Positions 25,251 to 34,466 of a DNA stretch of 64,000 nt are shown here, one piece after another. Position numbers and translations under genes: made by a program. The stretch lies in NCBI RefSeq assembly GCF_029892065.1, contig NZ_CP120374.1, positions 1,426,001-1,490,000 of the forward strand, read 5' to 3'. Each line of letters starts with the position of its first letter. The stretch's first letter is position 1. The notes under the pieces are model-generated. The model ran no database searches. It worked only from the letters and a program-made list of their open reading frames with translations, and had not been told where the DNA came from. The DNA comes from Sinorhizobium garamanticum (GTDB lineage Bacteria; Pseudomonadota; Alphaproteobacteria; Rhizobiales; Rhizobiaceae).

Positions 25251-26843
25251 ATGACGCCGCCCGATCTCAACCTTCCGGATGACGTAGAAGCGCTGAAAGC
25301 CATGGTGCTTGCCATGGCCGAGAAGGCGGCACGGACCGATGCGCTGGAGAACGAGGTCGCCGATCTCAAGGCGCGCAATGCCGATGCCGATGAGCGCATC
25401 GAGCGGCTGACGCAGATCCTGAAGGCGTTCGATCGCGCCCGCTTCGGCCGGCGATCGGAAAAGCTCGGCTCTGCGACCATCGATGACGAGCAGCAGGCCT
25501 TTGTCTTCGAGGAGATCGAGACCGGCATCGCCGCGATCAGGGCACAGGTCAACAAGGGCCGAGAGCGTCCGGATGGCAAACGTCCGGCGCGACCGCGCGA
25601 GGGCTTTGCGCCCCATCTGGAACGGATCGAAGTGGTGATCGAGCCGGAAGAGCTGCCCACGCATGCCGGCAAGCAGAAGGTGCTGATCGGCGAGGACGTG
25701 TCGGAGCGGCTGGATGTGGTGCCGGCGAAGTTCCGGGTCATCGTCACCCGCCGCCCGAAATATGCCTTCAAGAACGAGGACGGCGTCATCCAGGCGCCGG
25801 CGCCGGCACACATCATCGAGAGCGGCATTCCGACGGAAGCGCTTCTGGCGCAGATTGCCGTCTCCAAATATGCCGATGGCCTGCCGCTCTATCGGCAGGA
25901 GGCGATCTACGCCCGCGACAAGGTCGAGCTCGATCGCAAGCTGATGGCGCAATGGATGGGCAAGCTCGGGTTCGAGCTGGAGATCCTCGCCGACTACCTC
26001 TTTGATGAGATCAAGAAGGGGGAGCGGATCTTCGCCGACGAGACCACCTTGCCGACCCTCGCTCCCGGCTCCGGATCGACCAAGACGGCCTATTTATGGG
26101 CCTATGCCAGAGATGATCGACCCTTTGGCGGCAGCGGCCCGCCGATGGTGGCCTATCGCTTCGAGGACAGTCGGGCCGGCGAGTGCGTCGCCCGGCATCT
26201 GAACGGCTATCGCGGCATTCTGCAGGTCGACGGCTATGCCGCCTATAACAAGCTGGTCCGCTCCGATGCCGGCAATGACGGCGTCACATTGGCGGGCTGC
26301 TGGTCACACAGTCGGCGCAAGTTCTACGAGCTGCATGTCGGCAAAAGTTCCGAGGTTGCAACGGCGACGGTCGAGCGGATGGCGAAGCTCTGGCAGGTTG
26401 AGGAGACCATCCGCGGCCAAAGTCCGGACGCCCGTGTCGCGGCGCGCCAGGAGGCCTCCGCGGCGGTCGTCGCTGACCTCTTTGCCCTCTGGCAGCAAAC
26501 CTTACCGCGGGTCTCCGGCAAATCGAAGCTGGCTGAGGCGCTCCGCTACGCGATCTCGCGTCGCGCCATCTTCGAACGCTTCCTGACCGACGGCCGCATC
26601 GAGCTCGACTCCAACATCGTCGAGCGAGCAATCAGGCCCCAGGCAATCACACGCAAGAACTCGCTCTTTGCTGGCAGCGACGGCGGCGGAAGGAGCTGGG
26701 CGACCATTGCGACGCTGCTGCAGACGGCGAAGATGAACAACGTCGATCCGCTTGCCTGGCTCACTCAGACCCTCGAGCGCATTGCCAACGGCTGGCCGAG
26801 CAGCGAAATCGACGCACTCATGGCGTGGAATTACGCGGCCTGA
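25251..26843 (+). CDS. tnpC: IS66 transposase TnpC
   Basis: 530 residues. N-terminal leucine-rich coiled segment (about 10-60), zinc-binding/linker region, then the DDE catalytic domain: first Asp in GERIFADETTLPTLAPG, second Asp in LQVDGYAAYNKL, and the Glu in IELDSNIVERAIRP. C-terminal IS66_C sequence NVDPLAWLTQTLERIANGWP. No breaks; expected to be functional. Confidence 0.96.
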   Translation: MTPPDLNLPDDVEALKAMVLAMAEKAARTDALENEVADLKARNADADERIERLTQILKAFDRARFGRRSEKLGSATIDDEQQAFVFEEIETGIAAIRAQVNKGRERPDGKRPARPREGFAPHLERIEVVIEPEELPTHAGKQKVLIGEDVSERLDVVPAKFRVIVTRRPKYAFKNEDGVIQAPAPAHIIESGIPTEALLAQIAVSKYADGLPLYRQEAIYARDKVELDRKLMAQWMGKLGFELEILADYLFDEIKKGERIFADETTLPTLAPGSGSTKTAYLWAYARDDRPFGGSGPPMVAYRFEDSRAGECVARHLNGYRGILQVDGYAAYNKLVRSDAGNDGVTLAGCWSHSRRKFYELHVGKSSEVATATVERMAKLWQVEETIRGQSPDARVAARQEASAAVVADLFALWQQTLPRVSGKSKLAEALRYAISRRAIFERFLTDGRIELDSNIVERAIRPQAITRKNSLFAGSDGGGRSWATIATLLQTAKMNNVDPLAWLTQTLERIANGWPSSEIDALMAWNYAA

Positions 26844-26865
26844 ACGGCCTCAGCTTGCCGCTTAC

Positions 26866-26873
26866 GAAGAACC
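26866..26873. repeat. 8-bp target site duplication, right copy
   Basis: GAAGAACC immediately right of the IS66 right terminal repeat. Confidence 0.93.
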
Positions 26874-26937
26874 CCGAGCCCGAACCAGAGCTGCCTTGGC
26901 GCGTTAATGAGAGCACGGATTTGTCGGAGAACTGATA

Positions 26938-27297
26938 GTGGATCATATTCTTTTTCGAATGGCCGATTTTCTTTCTCGCCCCCCCGGCTTCTATTTCGTA
27001 ATTGCGGCGATGGTGGTCAGCACCGCTTTGGTGCCTTTCGGCTTCACTGGCGTCGTCACCTATGCTCTGTCAGTCGCAGCAATAGTGATCACCAGCATCG
27101 TTTTGATCCAAGGCTATCGCGACACGACGGCAATCCACGCCAAGCTTGACGAAATCATCGTGTCGATGCGTGAGACCCGGAACGACGCGGTCGGCCTAGA
27201 GCACGAACAGCCAGAGCACATCGAGGCGACAGTCGCGCGGCTCGAAGCGGAAGCTGACAAGCAGCCAAGAGCAGGTCGAGAGGCAACAACTCCATAG
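26938..27297 (+). CDS. Low-affinity iron permease-like small membrane protein
   Basis: 119 residues from a GTG with GGAGAA upstream. Two transmembrane helices (about 20-40 and 42-60) are followed by GYRDTTAIHAKLDEIIVSMR, the signature segment of the bacterial low-affinity iron permease family (PF04120), where it usually reads QNRDTxAIxxKLDELI. The tail after residue 85 is charged and variable. Iron transport has not been shown for many short bacterial members, so the family name is more certain than the function. Confidence 0.75.
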   Translation: MDHILFRMADFLSRPPGFYFVIAAMVVSTALVPFGFTGVVTYALSVAAIVITSIVLIQGYRDTTAIHAKLDEIIVSMRETRNDAVGLEHEQPEHIEATVARLEAEADKQPRAGREATTP

Positions 27298-27423
27298 GGA
27301 GTTTATGTGTGCCCCACGTGATCGCGCCGGAGGTTACGGGGGCGACAACTGCTTCGATCGCTGGGCTATTCGCGTCCATCTCCAGAAGCATGGCCCAGAC
27401 CTAAGAGCGCTCGCCGTACCCAG

Positions 27424-27437
27424 TTTTGTATACAAAA
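27424..27437. promoter_or_regulatory. Candidate GntR-type operator
   Basis: TTTTGTATACAAAA is a perfect 14-bp palindrome and fits the FadR-subfamily operator shape tNGT-n-ACNa. It is 91 bases upstream of the solute-binding protein start and close to a TTGACA (27451-27456). The GntR/FCD regulator encoded at the end of this operon is the natural candidate to bind it. Confidence 0.55.
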
Positions 27438-27527
27438 AGTTGCGGTAATGTTGACAAGAGTGTTTTTTAGGGCTTCCCTTATCTGTCCGGATCGCGAAAG
27501 CGCCGGATCAAAGGGATGGGGAGTGAG

Positions 27528-28727
27528 ATGATCAACAGACGCTCGACATTGAAATCGCTGGCGCTCGGCGCCGTTTCATTCCTGGCAATCACGGCGGGAG
27601 GAGTCTTTTCCGCGCATGCCGAGAACAAGGAGCTCAAGATAGGTTTCGTCGGTGTGACCAGCGGTCCCGCCGCTGCCTGGGGCACGTCCAACGTCCGCTC
27701 GATGCAGACGCGGGCCGACTGGCTGAACGAAACGGGCGGCGTGAAGATCGGCGACGATACGTACAACATCAGGATCGTCACCTTCGACGATCAAAAGGAT
27801 CCGAAGCGGGCCATCGCCGGCATGGAAAAGATGGCCCAGGAAGGCATCCACTATGTCGTCGGGCCGAACGTGGACGACGGCGCGGCAGCCGTCCGCCCTG
27901 TGGCGGAATCCAAGGGGATCATTTATTTCCCCTACGCCTTCCCGAAGGCGCTCTATACGCCCCCGGCCTCGAATGCAGTCCTCGGTATGGTCGCAAATTA
28001 TCAGTCTGGACCGGCCATCTATAAATACCTCAAGGAAAACAAGGGCGTGAAGAAGGTCGCGTTCATCGCCGCCAATGAGTCCGACCCGCTCAGCCAGCGT
28101 GACAGCGGCGTAGCGGCAGCCAAGGAACTCGGCCTCGAAGTGGTCGCCGAAAGGGACACCTACCAGAATGACACCCGCGACTTCACACCGGTGCTGACGC
28201 CGATCGTGCAGCTGAAGCCGGATTTGCTCGTGCTCTCGGGTGTGGCCCCTGCCAATGCGCCGCTCCTACTCCGCGCCGCCCGCGAACTCGGTTACGAGGG
28301 CCTGATCTCGGCCGAAACGGCGCAGGACGCGACCGTGCTTCAGGAGGGCGCTGGCGAGCTCGCCAACGGCTTCATTTCGGTCGGAGGTGCCTCGACGCCG
28401 GAAATTCGTACGCCGGTGATGGAGGAGTTCATCGAGCGCTACACCAAGAAGTTCGGAGAGTACAACGACGAGTCCAACACCAAGGTCTATGCGCTCGAAT
28501 ACATCATCGAAACGCTGAAGGCGAACCCCAAGGCGATCGACAATGTGGAGGAGTTCAAGAAGACCATGGACGGCTTCTCCGCGCCCAATCCCTACGCCAA
28601 GGACAGCACGCTGAAATATGTCGGCACGACCTCCTTCGGCCAGAAACGGCAGCTCTCCGTGCCGATGGTGGTGACGGAATTCAAGGACGGTGCTTTCCAG
28701 ACTCTGTTCGTCGGCCAAGTCGACTGA
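27528..28727 (+). CDS. Branched-chain-type ABC transporter periplasmic binding protein
   Basis: 399 residues from ATG 27528, preferred over one 12 bases upstream because GGGGAG precedes it. Signal sequence with twin-arginine-like start INRRSTLKSLALGAVSFLA and cleavage near SAHAEN. The mature protein has the type I LivJ/urea-binding fold: KELKIGFVGVTSGPAAAWGT, VGPNVDDGAAAVRPVAES and the hinge region LSGVAPANAPLLLRAARELG. First gene of an operon with two permeases, two ATPases and a racemase. The substrate is not a plain amino acid by context: a hydantoin or a related cyclic amide is a reasonable guess. Confidence 0.9.
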   Translation: MINRRSTLKSLALGAVSFLAITAGGVFSAHAENKELKIGFVGVTSGPAAAWGTSNVRSMQTRADWLNETGGVKIGDDTYNIRIVTFDDQKDPKRAIAGMEKMAQEGIHYVVGPNVDDGAAAVRPVAESKGIIYFPYAFPKALYTPPASNAVLGMVANYQSGPAIYKYLKENKGVKKVAFIAANESDPLSQRDSGVAAAKELGLEVVAERDTYQNDTRDFTPVLTPIVQLKPDLLVLSGVAPANAPLLLRAARELGYEGLISAETAQDATVLQEGAGELANGFISVGGASTPEIRTPVMEEFIERYTKKFGEYNDESNTKVYALEYIIETLKANPKAIDNVEEFKKTMDGFSAPNPYAKDSTLKYVGTTSFGQKRQLSVPMVVTEFKDGAFQTLFVGQVD

Positions 28728-28802
28728 CATTCGCCTATAAGAAAGCGACAAGGGCGCGGACGGAAACGGGCACGTTTTTCGGCCGCGCCCGGCACATCAA
28801 AC

Positions 28803-28828
28803 GAGGTTCGGAAATGACCCCGAACCTC
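28803..28828 (+). promoter_or_regulatory. Intercistronic hairpin after the binding protein gene
   Basis: GAGGTTCGG pairs with CCGAACCTC over 9 bp with an 8-base loop and no U-run. Such hairpins commonly stabilise the binding-protein part of an ABC operon mRNA relative to the permease part. Confidence 0.6.
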
Positions 28829-28848
28829 CACCGGCCGGATCCGCCGCC

Positions 28849-29715
28849 ATGGAACAGGTGATTGCCAACGGACTTTATCTCGGCGCCCAGTACGCGCTGA
28901 TCGCACTGGGACTGACGCTGATCTTCGCGCTGATGAACGTGCTCAATTTCGCGCATGGACAGATGTATGTGCTGGGCGGCTTCGTGACCTACACGGTCTA
29001 CGGCCAGCTCAAGCTGCCTTTCGTCGTGGCGTTGGTCTGCTCGGGGGTGACCCTCGCGATCATCGGCGCGCTCATGGAGAAGTTTCTCTTCCGCACCGTT
29101 ATCCGCCGCAGCAAGCGGGAGGAGAGCACGATGCTGCTCGCGGCCGCGACGGCGTTCTTTCTCGACGCCGTCATGCTGCTGCTCTTCGGCGAGAAGCAGC
29201 GCGGCGTGCCGAAGATCATAAGCGGTGTCTTCGTCTCCGAGCGGGTGATCCTGCCCTATGACCGCATCGTCGTCGGCGTCGTCGCCATCCTGATGATCGC
29301 CGCCTTCATGCTCTTCATGCAGTACAGCAAACCCGGTCGGGCGATGCGCGCATTGGCGCAGGACCGGGTCGCCGCGCAACTGATGGGCGTCAAGGTCGAG
29401 CGCTATTCGATGATCGGCTTCGCGCTTGGCGCCATGCTCGCGGGCATCGTCGGCGGGCTCCTCGTCAGCATCACCGGCGTCAATTCCGGTATCGGCGGAC
29501 CGATCTCCATCAAGGCCTTCCTGATGGTGATGATCGGCGGCGCCGGCGTTGTCGGTGGCGCGATCGCGGGCGGCTTCATCCTGGGCATGATGGAGTCCGT
29601 CGGCCTCGCCACCCTACGCGAATATGGCGACGTCACCTACCTCGTCATCTTCGCGCTGCTGATGATCTTCCTGAGCATCCGCCCGCACGGGCTGATGGGC
29701 AAACCGTGGGGCTGA
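28849..29715 (+). CDS. Branched-chain-type ABC transporter permease (LivH-like)
   Basis: 288 residues, about eight membrane helices. Family motifs: NGLYLGAQYALIALGLTLIF near the N-terminus, LMNVLNFAHGQMYVLGGF, and the cytoplasmic coupling loop GRAMRALAQDRVAAQLMGV. It forms the inner-membrane channel with the LivM-like protein; the genes are 4 bases apart. Confidence 0.93.
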   Translation: MEQVIANGLYLGAQYALIALGLTLIFALMNVLNFAHGQMYVLGGFVTYTVYGQLKLPFVVALVCSGVTLAIIGALMEKFLFRTVIRRSKREESTMLLAAATAFFLDAVMLLLFGEKQRGVPKIISGVFVSERVILPYDRIVVGVVAILMIAAFMLFMQYSKPGRAMRALAQDRVAAQLMGVKVERYSMIGFALGAMLAGIVGGLLVSITGVNSGIGGPISIKAFLMVMIGGAGVVGGAIAGGFILGMMESVGLATLREYGDVTYLVIFALLMIFLSIRPHGLMGKPWG

Positions 29716-29719
29716 TGCG

Positions 29720-30706
29720 ATGCGCAAGTCACAGACCGCGACCGTCAAAATCGTCTCGGCAGTCCTCTTCCTCCTCGTTCTGCTTGTGGCGGTGCCGCTG
29801 CTGATCAACGCGACCGGTCGCAGCGACCTCTATTACACGCTGACATCGGTGGCATTGCTCAGCATCATCAGTGCGGGCGTCTGGATCACCTTCTATATCG
29901 GCCGCATCAATATCGGCCAGGGTGCCTATGCGCTGATGGGTGGGTATGTCTCGGCCATCCTGGTCATGAATTACGGCGTGTCCTTCTGGCTGACCCTGCC
30001 ATTGGCAGGTTTCTTCTGCGCGGCAGCGAGCGTGCTCATCGGCCTGCCCATCCTGCGCCTGCGCGGCGTCTATTTCGCCATGGTCACGTTGGTGCTGACC
30101 GAAGTTGCCCGCCTCCTCGCCCTTGCCCTGCCGATTACGAACGGCGCCAGTGGGATCGTCAGCATCCCGCTGCCGACGGGCATCAGCCTTTTCGGCCTGA
30201 CCCTCGTTCCGGATTTCGCGACGGTCGCCAATCCCCGCCTCGCCTTCTATATCGTCGCCGTGCTCTTGATGGCGCTGTGCTTCCTCGGCCTCTACCGGCT
30301 CGCCCATTCGCGCATCGGGCAACTCTGCCAGTCGCTGCAGCAGAACGAGGAACTTGCCTCGTCGATCGGCGTCAACATCGCCTATCTCCGCGTCATCGCC
30401 TATGCGCTCTCCTCCTTCCTCGGCGGCGTCGGCGGCGCGATGTTCGCTTCGATCTCCCAGTCGATCTATCCGTCGAGCTTCACCGTCGCCGATTCCGTCA
30501 ATTTCATGCTCAACTGCTTCCTTGGCGGGCTCGGTTACGTACTTGGGCCCATGCTTGGCACCTTCGTCCTCTATTTCGGCTGGGACCTCCTGTTCCAGAC
30601 GGGCGAACTCCAGCTCCTGATCTTCTCGACGGTGCTGATCGTGCTCATGCTCGTGCTGCCGAACGGCATCCTGAGCCTCGCCCTGCCCCGCAAGAGGAGC
30701 CTGTAG
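29720..30706 (+). CDS. Branched-chain-type ABC transporter permease (LivM-like)
   Basis: 328 residues, about ten membrane helices. Motifs include IGRINIGQGAYALMGGYVSA, LRLRGVYFAMVTLVLTEVARL and the coupling loop QSLQQNEELASSIGVN. Second permease of the importer; the next gene begins 4 bases after its stop. Confidence 0.93.
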   Translation: MRKSQTATVKIVSAVLFLLVLLVAVPLLINATGRSDLYYTLTSVALLSIISAGVWITFYIGRINIGQGAYALMGGYVSAILVMNYGVSFWLTLPLAGFFCAAASVLIGLPILRLRGVYFAMVTLVLTEVARLLALALPITNGASGIVSIPLPTGISLFGLTLVPDFATVANPRLAFYIVAVLLMALCFLGLYRLAHSRIGQLCQSLQQNEELASSIGVNIAYLRVIAYALSSFLGGVGGAMFASISQSIYPSSFTVADSVNFMLNCFLGGLGYVLGPMLGTFVLYFGWDLLFQTGELQLLIFSTVLIVLMLVLPNGILSLALPRKRSL

Positions 30707-30710
30707 CGCC

Positions 30711-31490
30711 ATGCCGGACATCCTCGAAATCGTCGGGCTCACCAAGCGCTTCGGTGGCCTCGTTGCGGTCAATGACGTGTCTTTCACTGTGCGCGAGCGC
30801 GAGATCCTGTCCGTGATCGGACCGAACGGCGCCGGCAAGTCGACGCTGTTCAAGCTGATCTCCTCCTTCCTTCGGCCAACCCGCGGCGAGGTGCGCTTCA
30901 GGGGTGAACGCATTTCCGGTCTCGCGCCGCACATCGCCGCCCGCAAGGGCGTGGTCAGGACCTTCCAGGAGACAACGATCTTCAAGAACATGACCGTGCG
31001 CGACAATGTCGTGACCGCCCATCATCTGCGCTCGAAGGCCAGTCTTGCCGGCTTCTATTTCGGCAGCGCCGCAGCGCGGAGCGACCTCGATGCCTTCGGC
31101 ACGTCGGCGGACGAGATCATTGCCTTCCTCGGTCTGGTGGCAATGCGCGACGAGGTCGCCAGCAACCTGCCCCACGGCCACTTGCGCGCGCTCGGCATCG
31201 CGATCGCGCTTGCGACCAATCCTTCCGTCATCCTCCTCGACGAGCCCTTCGCCGGCATGAACCACGACGAAACCCGGCGCGCCTTGGAGATCGTCCGCAA
31301 GCTCCGCGAACGCGGCATCACAGTGCTTCTGGTCGAGCACGACATGCCGGCCGTCATGAATATTTCCGACCGTATCGTGGTGCTCAATTTCGGTCAGAAG
31401 ATTGCCGAGGGCACGCCGGCAGAAATCCAGCAGAACCCCAAGGTCATCGAGGCCTATCTCGGTGCCGAAGACGAAACGATCGGATTGTAG
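30711..31490 (+). CDS. ABC transporter ATPase (LivG-like)
   Basis: 259 residues. Walker A IGPNGAGKSTLF at about 40-50, the family-typical RTFQETTIFKNMTVRDNV after it, Walker B VILLDEPFAGMNHDE, and the H-loop LLVEHDM. The signature loop reads LPHGHLRALGIAIAL, i.e. the usual LSGGQ-like motif is LPHGH, common in LivG homologues. Energises import with the LivF-like ATPase. Confidence 0.93.
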   Translation: MPDILEIVGLTKRFGGLVAVNDVSFTVREREILSVIGPNGAGKSTLFKLISSFLRPTRGEVRFRGERISGLAPHIAARKGVVRTFQETTIFKNMTVRDNVVTAHHLRSKASLAGFYFGSAAARSDLDAFGTSADEIIAFLGLVAMRDEVASNLPHGHLRALGIAIALATNPSVILLDEPFAGMNHDETRRALEIVRKLRERGITVLLVEHDMPAVMNISDRIVVLNFGQKIAEGTPAEIQQNPKVIEAYLGAEDETIGL

Positions 31491-31493
31491 GCC

Positions 31494-32216
31494 ATGGAAC
31501 CGCTGCTGAAATTCGATGACGTCGAACTCTATTACGACCACGTCTACGCGCTTAAGGGCGTGTCGATCGAGGTCCACGAAGGCGAGACCGTCGCGCTGAT
31601 CGGCGCCAACGGCGCGGGCAAGACGTCCATTCTGCGCGCCATCACCGGCCTCAGGAGGATCCGCAAGGGCGAGATCCACTACCGCGGCAAGCGCATTGAT
31701 GGCGTTGCCGCAGACGAAATCGTCCGAATGGGCATCTCGATGGTGCCGGAAGCGCGTCGCGTCTTCCCCTTCATGACAGTCCGCGACAACCTTCTCATGG
31801 GCGCCTTCACCCGCAGCGACAAGGCCGAAATCCAGCGAAGCATGGAGATGGTGCTCACGCGTTTTCCTCGTCTCAAGGAGCGCTATTCGCAGCAGGCCGG
31901 CACGATGAGCGGCGGCGAGCAGCAGATGCTCGTCATCGGCCGCGCGCTGATGGCGCGGCCACGTCTTCTGCTGCTCGACGAGCCGTCGCTCGGCATCGCG
32001 CCGAAGCTGGTGCAGGACATCGCCCGCTCGATCGTCGCGATCAATCGCGACGAAAAGGTCAGCGTCCTGCTTGTCGAGCAAAACTCGCGCATGGCGTTGC
32101 GCATCTCTCAGCGAGCCTATGCGCTGACGACAGGCAAGGTGGCGCTCAGTGGCAATTCCTCCGAGCTGCGGACCGACGAACGGGTCAAGCATCTCTATCT
32201 CGGCGGCGAATTTTAG
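31494..32216 (+). CDS. ABC transporter ATPase (LivF-like)
   Basis: 240 residues. Walker A IGANGAGKTSIL, signature MSGGEQQMLVIGRAL, Walker B LLLLDEPSLGIAP, H-loop VLLVEQNSR where His is replaced by Gln as usual in LivF proteins. Ends VKHLYLGGEF, a LivF hallmark. Ten bases separate it from the racemase gene. Confidence 0.93.
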   Translation: MEPLLKFDDVELYYDHVYALKGVSIEVHEGETVALIGANGAGKTSILRAITGLRRIRKGEIHYRGKRIDGVAADEIVRMGISMVPEARRVFPFMTVRDNLLMGAFTRSDKAEIQRSMEMVLTRFPRLKERYSQQAGTMSGGEQQMLVIGRALMARPRLLLLDEPSLGIAPKLVQDIARSIVAINRDEKVSVLLVEQNSRMALRISQRAYALTTGKVALSGNSSELRTDERVKHLYLGGEF

Positions 32217-32226
32217 GCGGTCCCCT

Positions 32227-32961
32227 ATGCGCATACTCGTCATAAACCCGAACACGACGGCTTCCATGACCGACAAGATCGGTACGGCGGCGCAGATCGC
32301 GGCGTCGCCGACTACGGAGATCGTAGCGGTCAACCCGCAAGACGGGCCGCCGAGCATCGAGGGCTATTACGATGAGGTTTTCGTCGTTCCGGGTATAATC
32401 GCGGAGATGGCAAAGGCTGGCGCTGCGGACGCCTATGTGATCGCCTGCTTCGACGACACAGGTCTCGAGGCGGCACGCTGCGCCACCGAGATGCCGGTGA
32501 TCGGCATCGGCGAAGCGGCCTTCCATCTCGCCACGCTGATCGCCGGTAAGTTCAGCGTCGTTACGACACTTGCGCGCTCGATACCGGCGATCGAGCATAA
32601 CCTTGCAAAATACGGCCTCGCCTCCCGTTGTGCCAAGGTTCGAGCCTCCGATGTCGCTGTGCTCGACCTCGAACTGCCGGGCTCCGACGCCCGCAGCCGA
32701 GTTTCCGCCGAAATCGCCCGCGCGATAGCCGAAGATAGGGCCGAAGCCATCGTACTCGGCTGCGCTGGCATGGCCGATCTCGCCCACGCGCTCTCGCTTG
32801 AACATGGCGTACCGGTGCTTGACGGCGTTGCCTGCGCGGTCAGGCTTGCCGAAACGCTTTCGGCACTCGGCCTCAGGACATCGAAGGTCGGAGGCTACGC
32901 CGCGCCGCTTGCCAAACGCTTTGTGGGGTACTATGCGCCGTGGTCTCCGAAGGCGCGGTGA
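32227..32961 (+). CDS. Hydantoin racemase-like Asp/Glu racemase
   Basis: 244 residues from ATG 32227. Begins MRILVINPNTTASMTDKIGT, the classic start of the hydantoin-racemase branch, and keeps both catalytic cysteines: Cys74 in VIACFDDTGLEAAR and Cys179 in IVLGCAGMADLA. The enzyme interconverts enantiomers of 5-substituted hydantoins by a two-base mechanism. Co-transcribed with the importer, it suggests that the transporter imports a hydantoin-like compound and that a hydantoinase is encoded elsewhere. Confidence 0.88.
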   Translation: MRILVINPNTTASMTDKIGTAAQIAASPTTEIVAVNPQDGPPSIEGYYDEVFVVPGIIAEMAKAGAADAYVIACFDDTGLEAARCATEMPVIGIGEAAFHLATLIAGKFSVVTTLARSIPAIEHNLAKYGLASRCAKVRASDVAVLDLELPGSDARSRVSAEIARAIAEDRAEAIVLGCAGMADLAHALSLEHGVPVLDGVACAVRLAETLSALGLRTSKVGGYAAPLAKRFVGYYAPWSPKAR

Positions 32962-33133
32962 GCATGCGTGGGGATTTCCGCGAGTGCGATTGACCGTAAG
33001 GCGCCCTCGCAGAGACCAGGGCTGCCAATGCGTGTTGTCCAAAGCGCGCAGCGCCCGATGGCCTGATAATAGGTGCAGGAAATGGTGCACGAGCGCGTTT
33101 GAAGTGGTTTTTGTGCGCGCTCAACCGACATAA

Positions 33134-33850
33134 GTGATCAATATGTTGAAGACTCTTATGCCCGAAAACGATCGCAAGAAGCCGGCGCAGCGCTGGTCGC
33201 CGATCTATCACGGCCTTCGCGACGCTATTGTCAGCCATCGCCTGACTCCGGGTACCAAACTGCCAGAAGACGAACTGGCATCTATCTATTCGGTGAGCCG
33301 CACGGTCATTCGAGCGGCCCTCCAGGCGCTTGCGCATGACTGGCTAATTCGACTGGAACCTAATCGCGGCGCGTTTGTCGCGCAGCCCTCGACAAAGGAG
33401 GCGCGCGAAGTCTTCGAAGCCCGCGCCTTAATCGAGCCGAGAGTGGCGGCGCTAGCCGCAAAGATTGCCAAGCCCGAAGATGTGCGGCTGCTGCGCAGTC
33501 ACCTTGAGAGGGAACATGAGGCATTGCATGCCGGACGCGACAGCGATGCCATCATGCTCTCCGCCATGTTTCATGTCGGCATCGCCGAGATTGCCGATCA
33601 GTCCGTCCTGACAGGCTTTGTCCGCGATCTTGTTTCGCACTCATCGCTGATCATCGCACTTTATTGGAGGCGCCGGGATACCACGTGTGAAAGCCACGCA
33701 CACCACGCCCTGGTCGACGCGATTGAAGCCAACGATCCTGACAAAGCGGCGCAACTGATGAAGGATCATCTTTTCGATCTCCTCTCCGGACTCGACCTTC
33801 AACGAGCGGAGCCCAAGCCGGAAAACCTTGCCGATGTCCTGCGCGGATAG
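33134..33850 (+). CDS. GntR-family (FCD) transcriptional regulator
   Basis: 238 residues from a GTG; ATGs at 33143 and 33158 are alternatives. Winged helix at about 20-90: YHGLRDAIVSHRLTPGTKLP, DELASIYSVSRTVIRAALQA, LEPNRGAFVAQPS. FCD effector domain at about 95-220 with EVFEARALIEPRVAALA, MLSAMFHVGIAEIA and HHALVDAIEANDPDKA; the metal-ligand His residues are present. Located 170 bases after the racemase, same strand; it probably represses the importer through the palindrome at 27424-27437. Confidence 0.9.
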   Translation: MINMLKTLMPENDRKKPAQRWSPIYHGLRDAIVSHRLTPGTKLPEDELASIYSVSRTVIRAALQALAHDWLIRLEPNRGAFVAQPSTKEAREVFEARALIEPRVAALAAKIAKPEDVRLLRSHLEREHEALHAGRDSDAIMLSAMFHVGIAEIADQSVLTGFVRDLVSHSSLIIALYWRRRDTTCESHAHHALVDAIEANDPDKAAQLMKDHLFDLLSGLDLQRAEPKPENLADVLRG

Positions 33851-34290
33851 CTTCGAGCTGGACGCCGGAATATCAAGCTGCTTTGGCGAGTCCTGATCAC
33901 ATCAGCGGCATCGATCAGGGCATCCCCCTTATCACTTTCCGCAGAAAGGTCGCGAGCGCGCTTGGGGGATACGCGGAGGTCGATCAGAACGTCCTTCGCG
34001 ATGTAGACCTGCTCGCCCAGCTCCTCCATCAAATCGGGCCGTTAAAGCCGTTCTTCGTAGCCTGCCTCATTTAGCACGACTGGTCCGACAGCATGCGGGT
34101 GCCGATATCGCGCACTGAGACCGCGTGCTGCGCCGCCTCAGTGCAGAAGGCGACGGGCGGGAAACGCTTTGCAATCTACAGGGCAGCCCCTGGCGCGGAT
34201 CGAACTCATGGAGCGGATCTGGTTGCGCTGTGGCAGTCCCGAACGGCTGCTTGACCTCATTCATGGCGATGTTCCCGTGCCGTGCTTCAA
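33851..34290. other. Intergenic region after the GntR gene
   Basis: A plus frame around 33870-34074 (ALASPDHISGIDQGIPLITF) looks mildly protein-like but has no start or family match; it could be a gene remnant. Nothing else recognised. Confidence 0.3.
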
Positions 34291-34466
34291 AAATCGCATA
34301 ATGTATCGATTGGAATTGCTCTCCGCCGGGCAGGCCCACCGACCCGCAGCAAACAGCGCGTCGCGTGCAAACGTATTCACGCGACGCGCTTTAGATCGTT
34401 GCTTTTGTGCATGTCGTTGTGTCGTTGCCCCAAAACCGCTGCACACTTATGGGCGACAAGCATTAG
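34291..34466 (+). repeat. Mosaic repeat, modules A-B-C, longest copy
   Basis: Contains ATCGCATAATGTATCGATTG, then CTCTCCGCCGGGCAGGCCC, then the hairpin arms GCGCGTCGCG...CGCGACGCGC followed by TTTAG, then GTGCATGTCGTTGTGTCG and GGGCGACAAGCATTA. The A-B part recurs at 63751-63860 and the B-C part, inverted, at 11161-11266. Right end touches the stop of the TPR protein gene. Confidence 0.8.

Larger units (their letters stand above)
24368..26865 (+). mobile_element. Complete IS66-family insertion sequence (about 2.5 kb)
   Basis: Bounded by terminal inverted repeats GTAAGCGGCAAGC at the left and its complement GCTTGCCGCTTAC at the right, flanked by a perfect 8-bp duplication GAAGAACC, the hallmark of IS66 transposition. 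It carries the three standard genes tnpA, tnpB and tnpC in order, with tnpA and tnpB overlapping by 4 bases. All three are open and the termini are intact, so the element looks recently inserted and potentially active. Confidence 0.95.

Noticed and set aside
30645..32357. 570-residue minus-strand frame
   Set aside because: Antisense to the two ABC ATPases.
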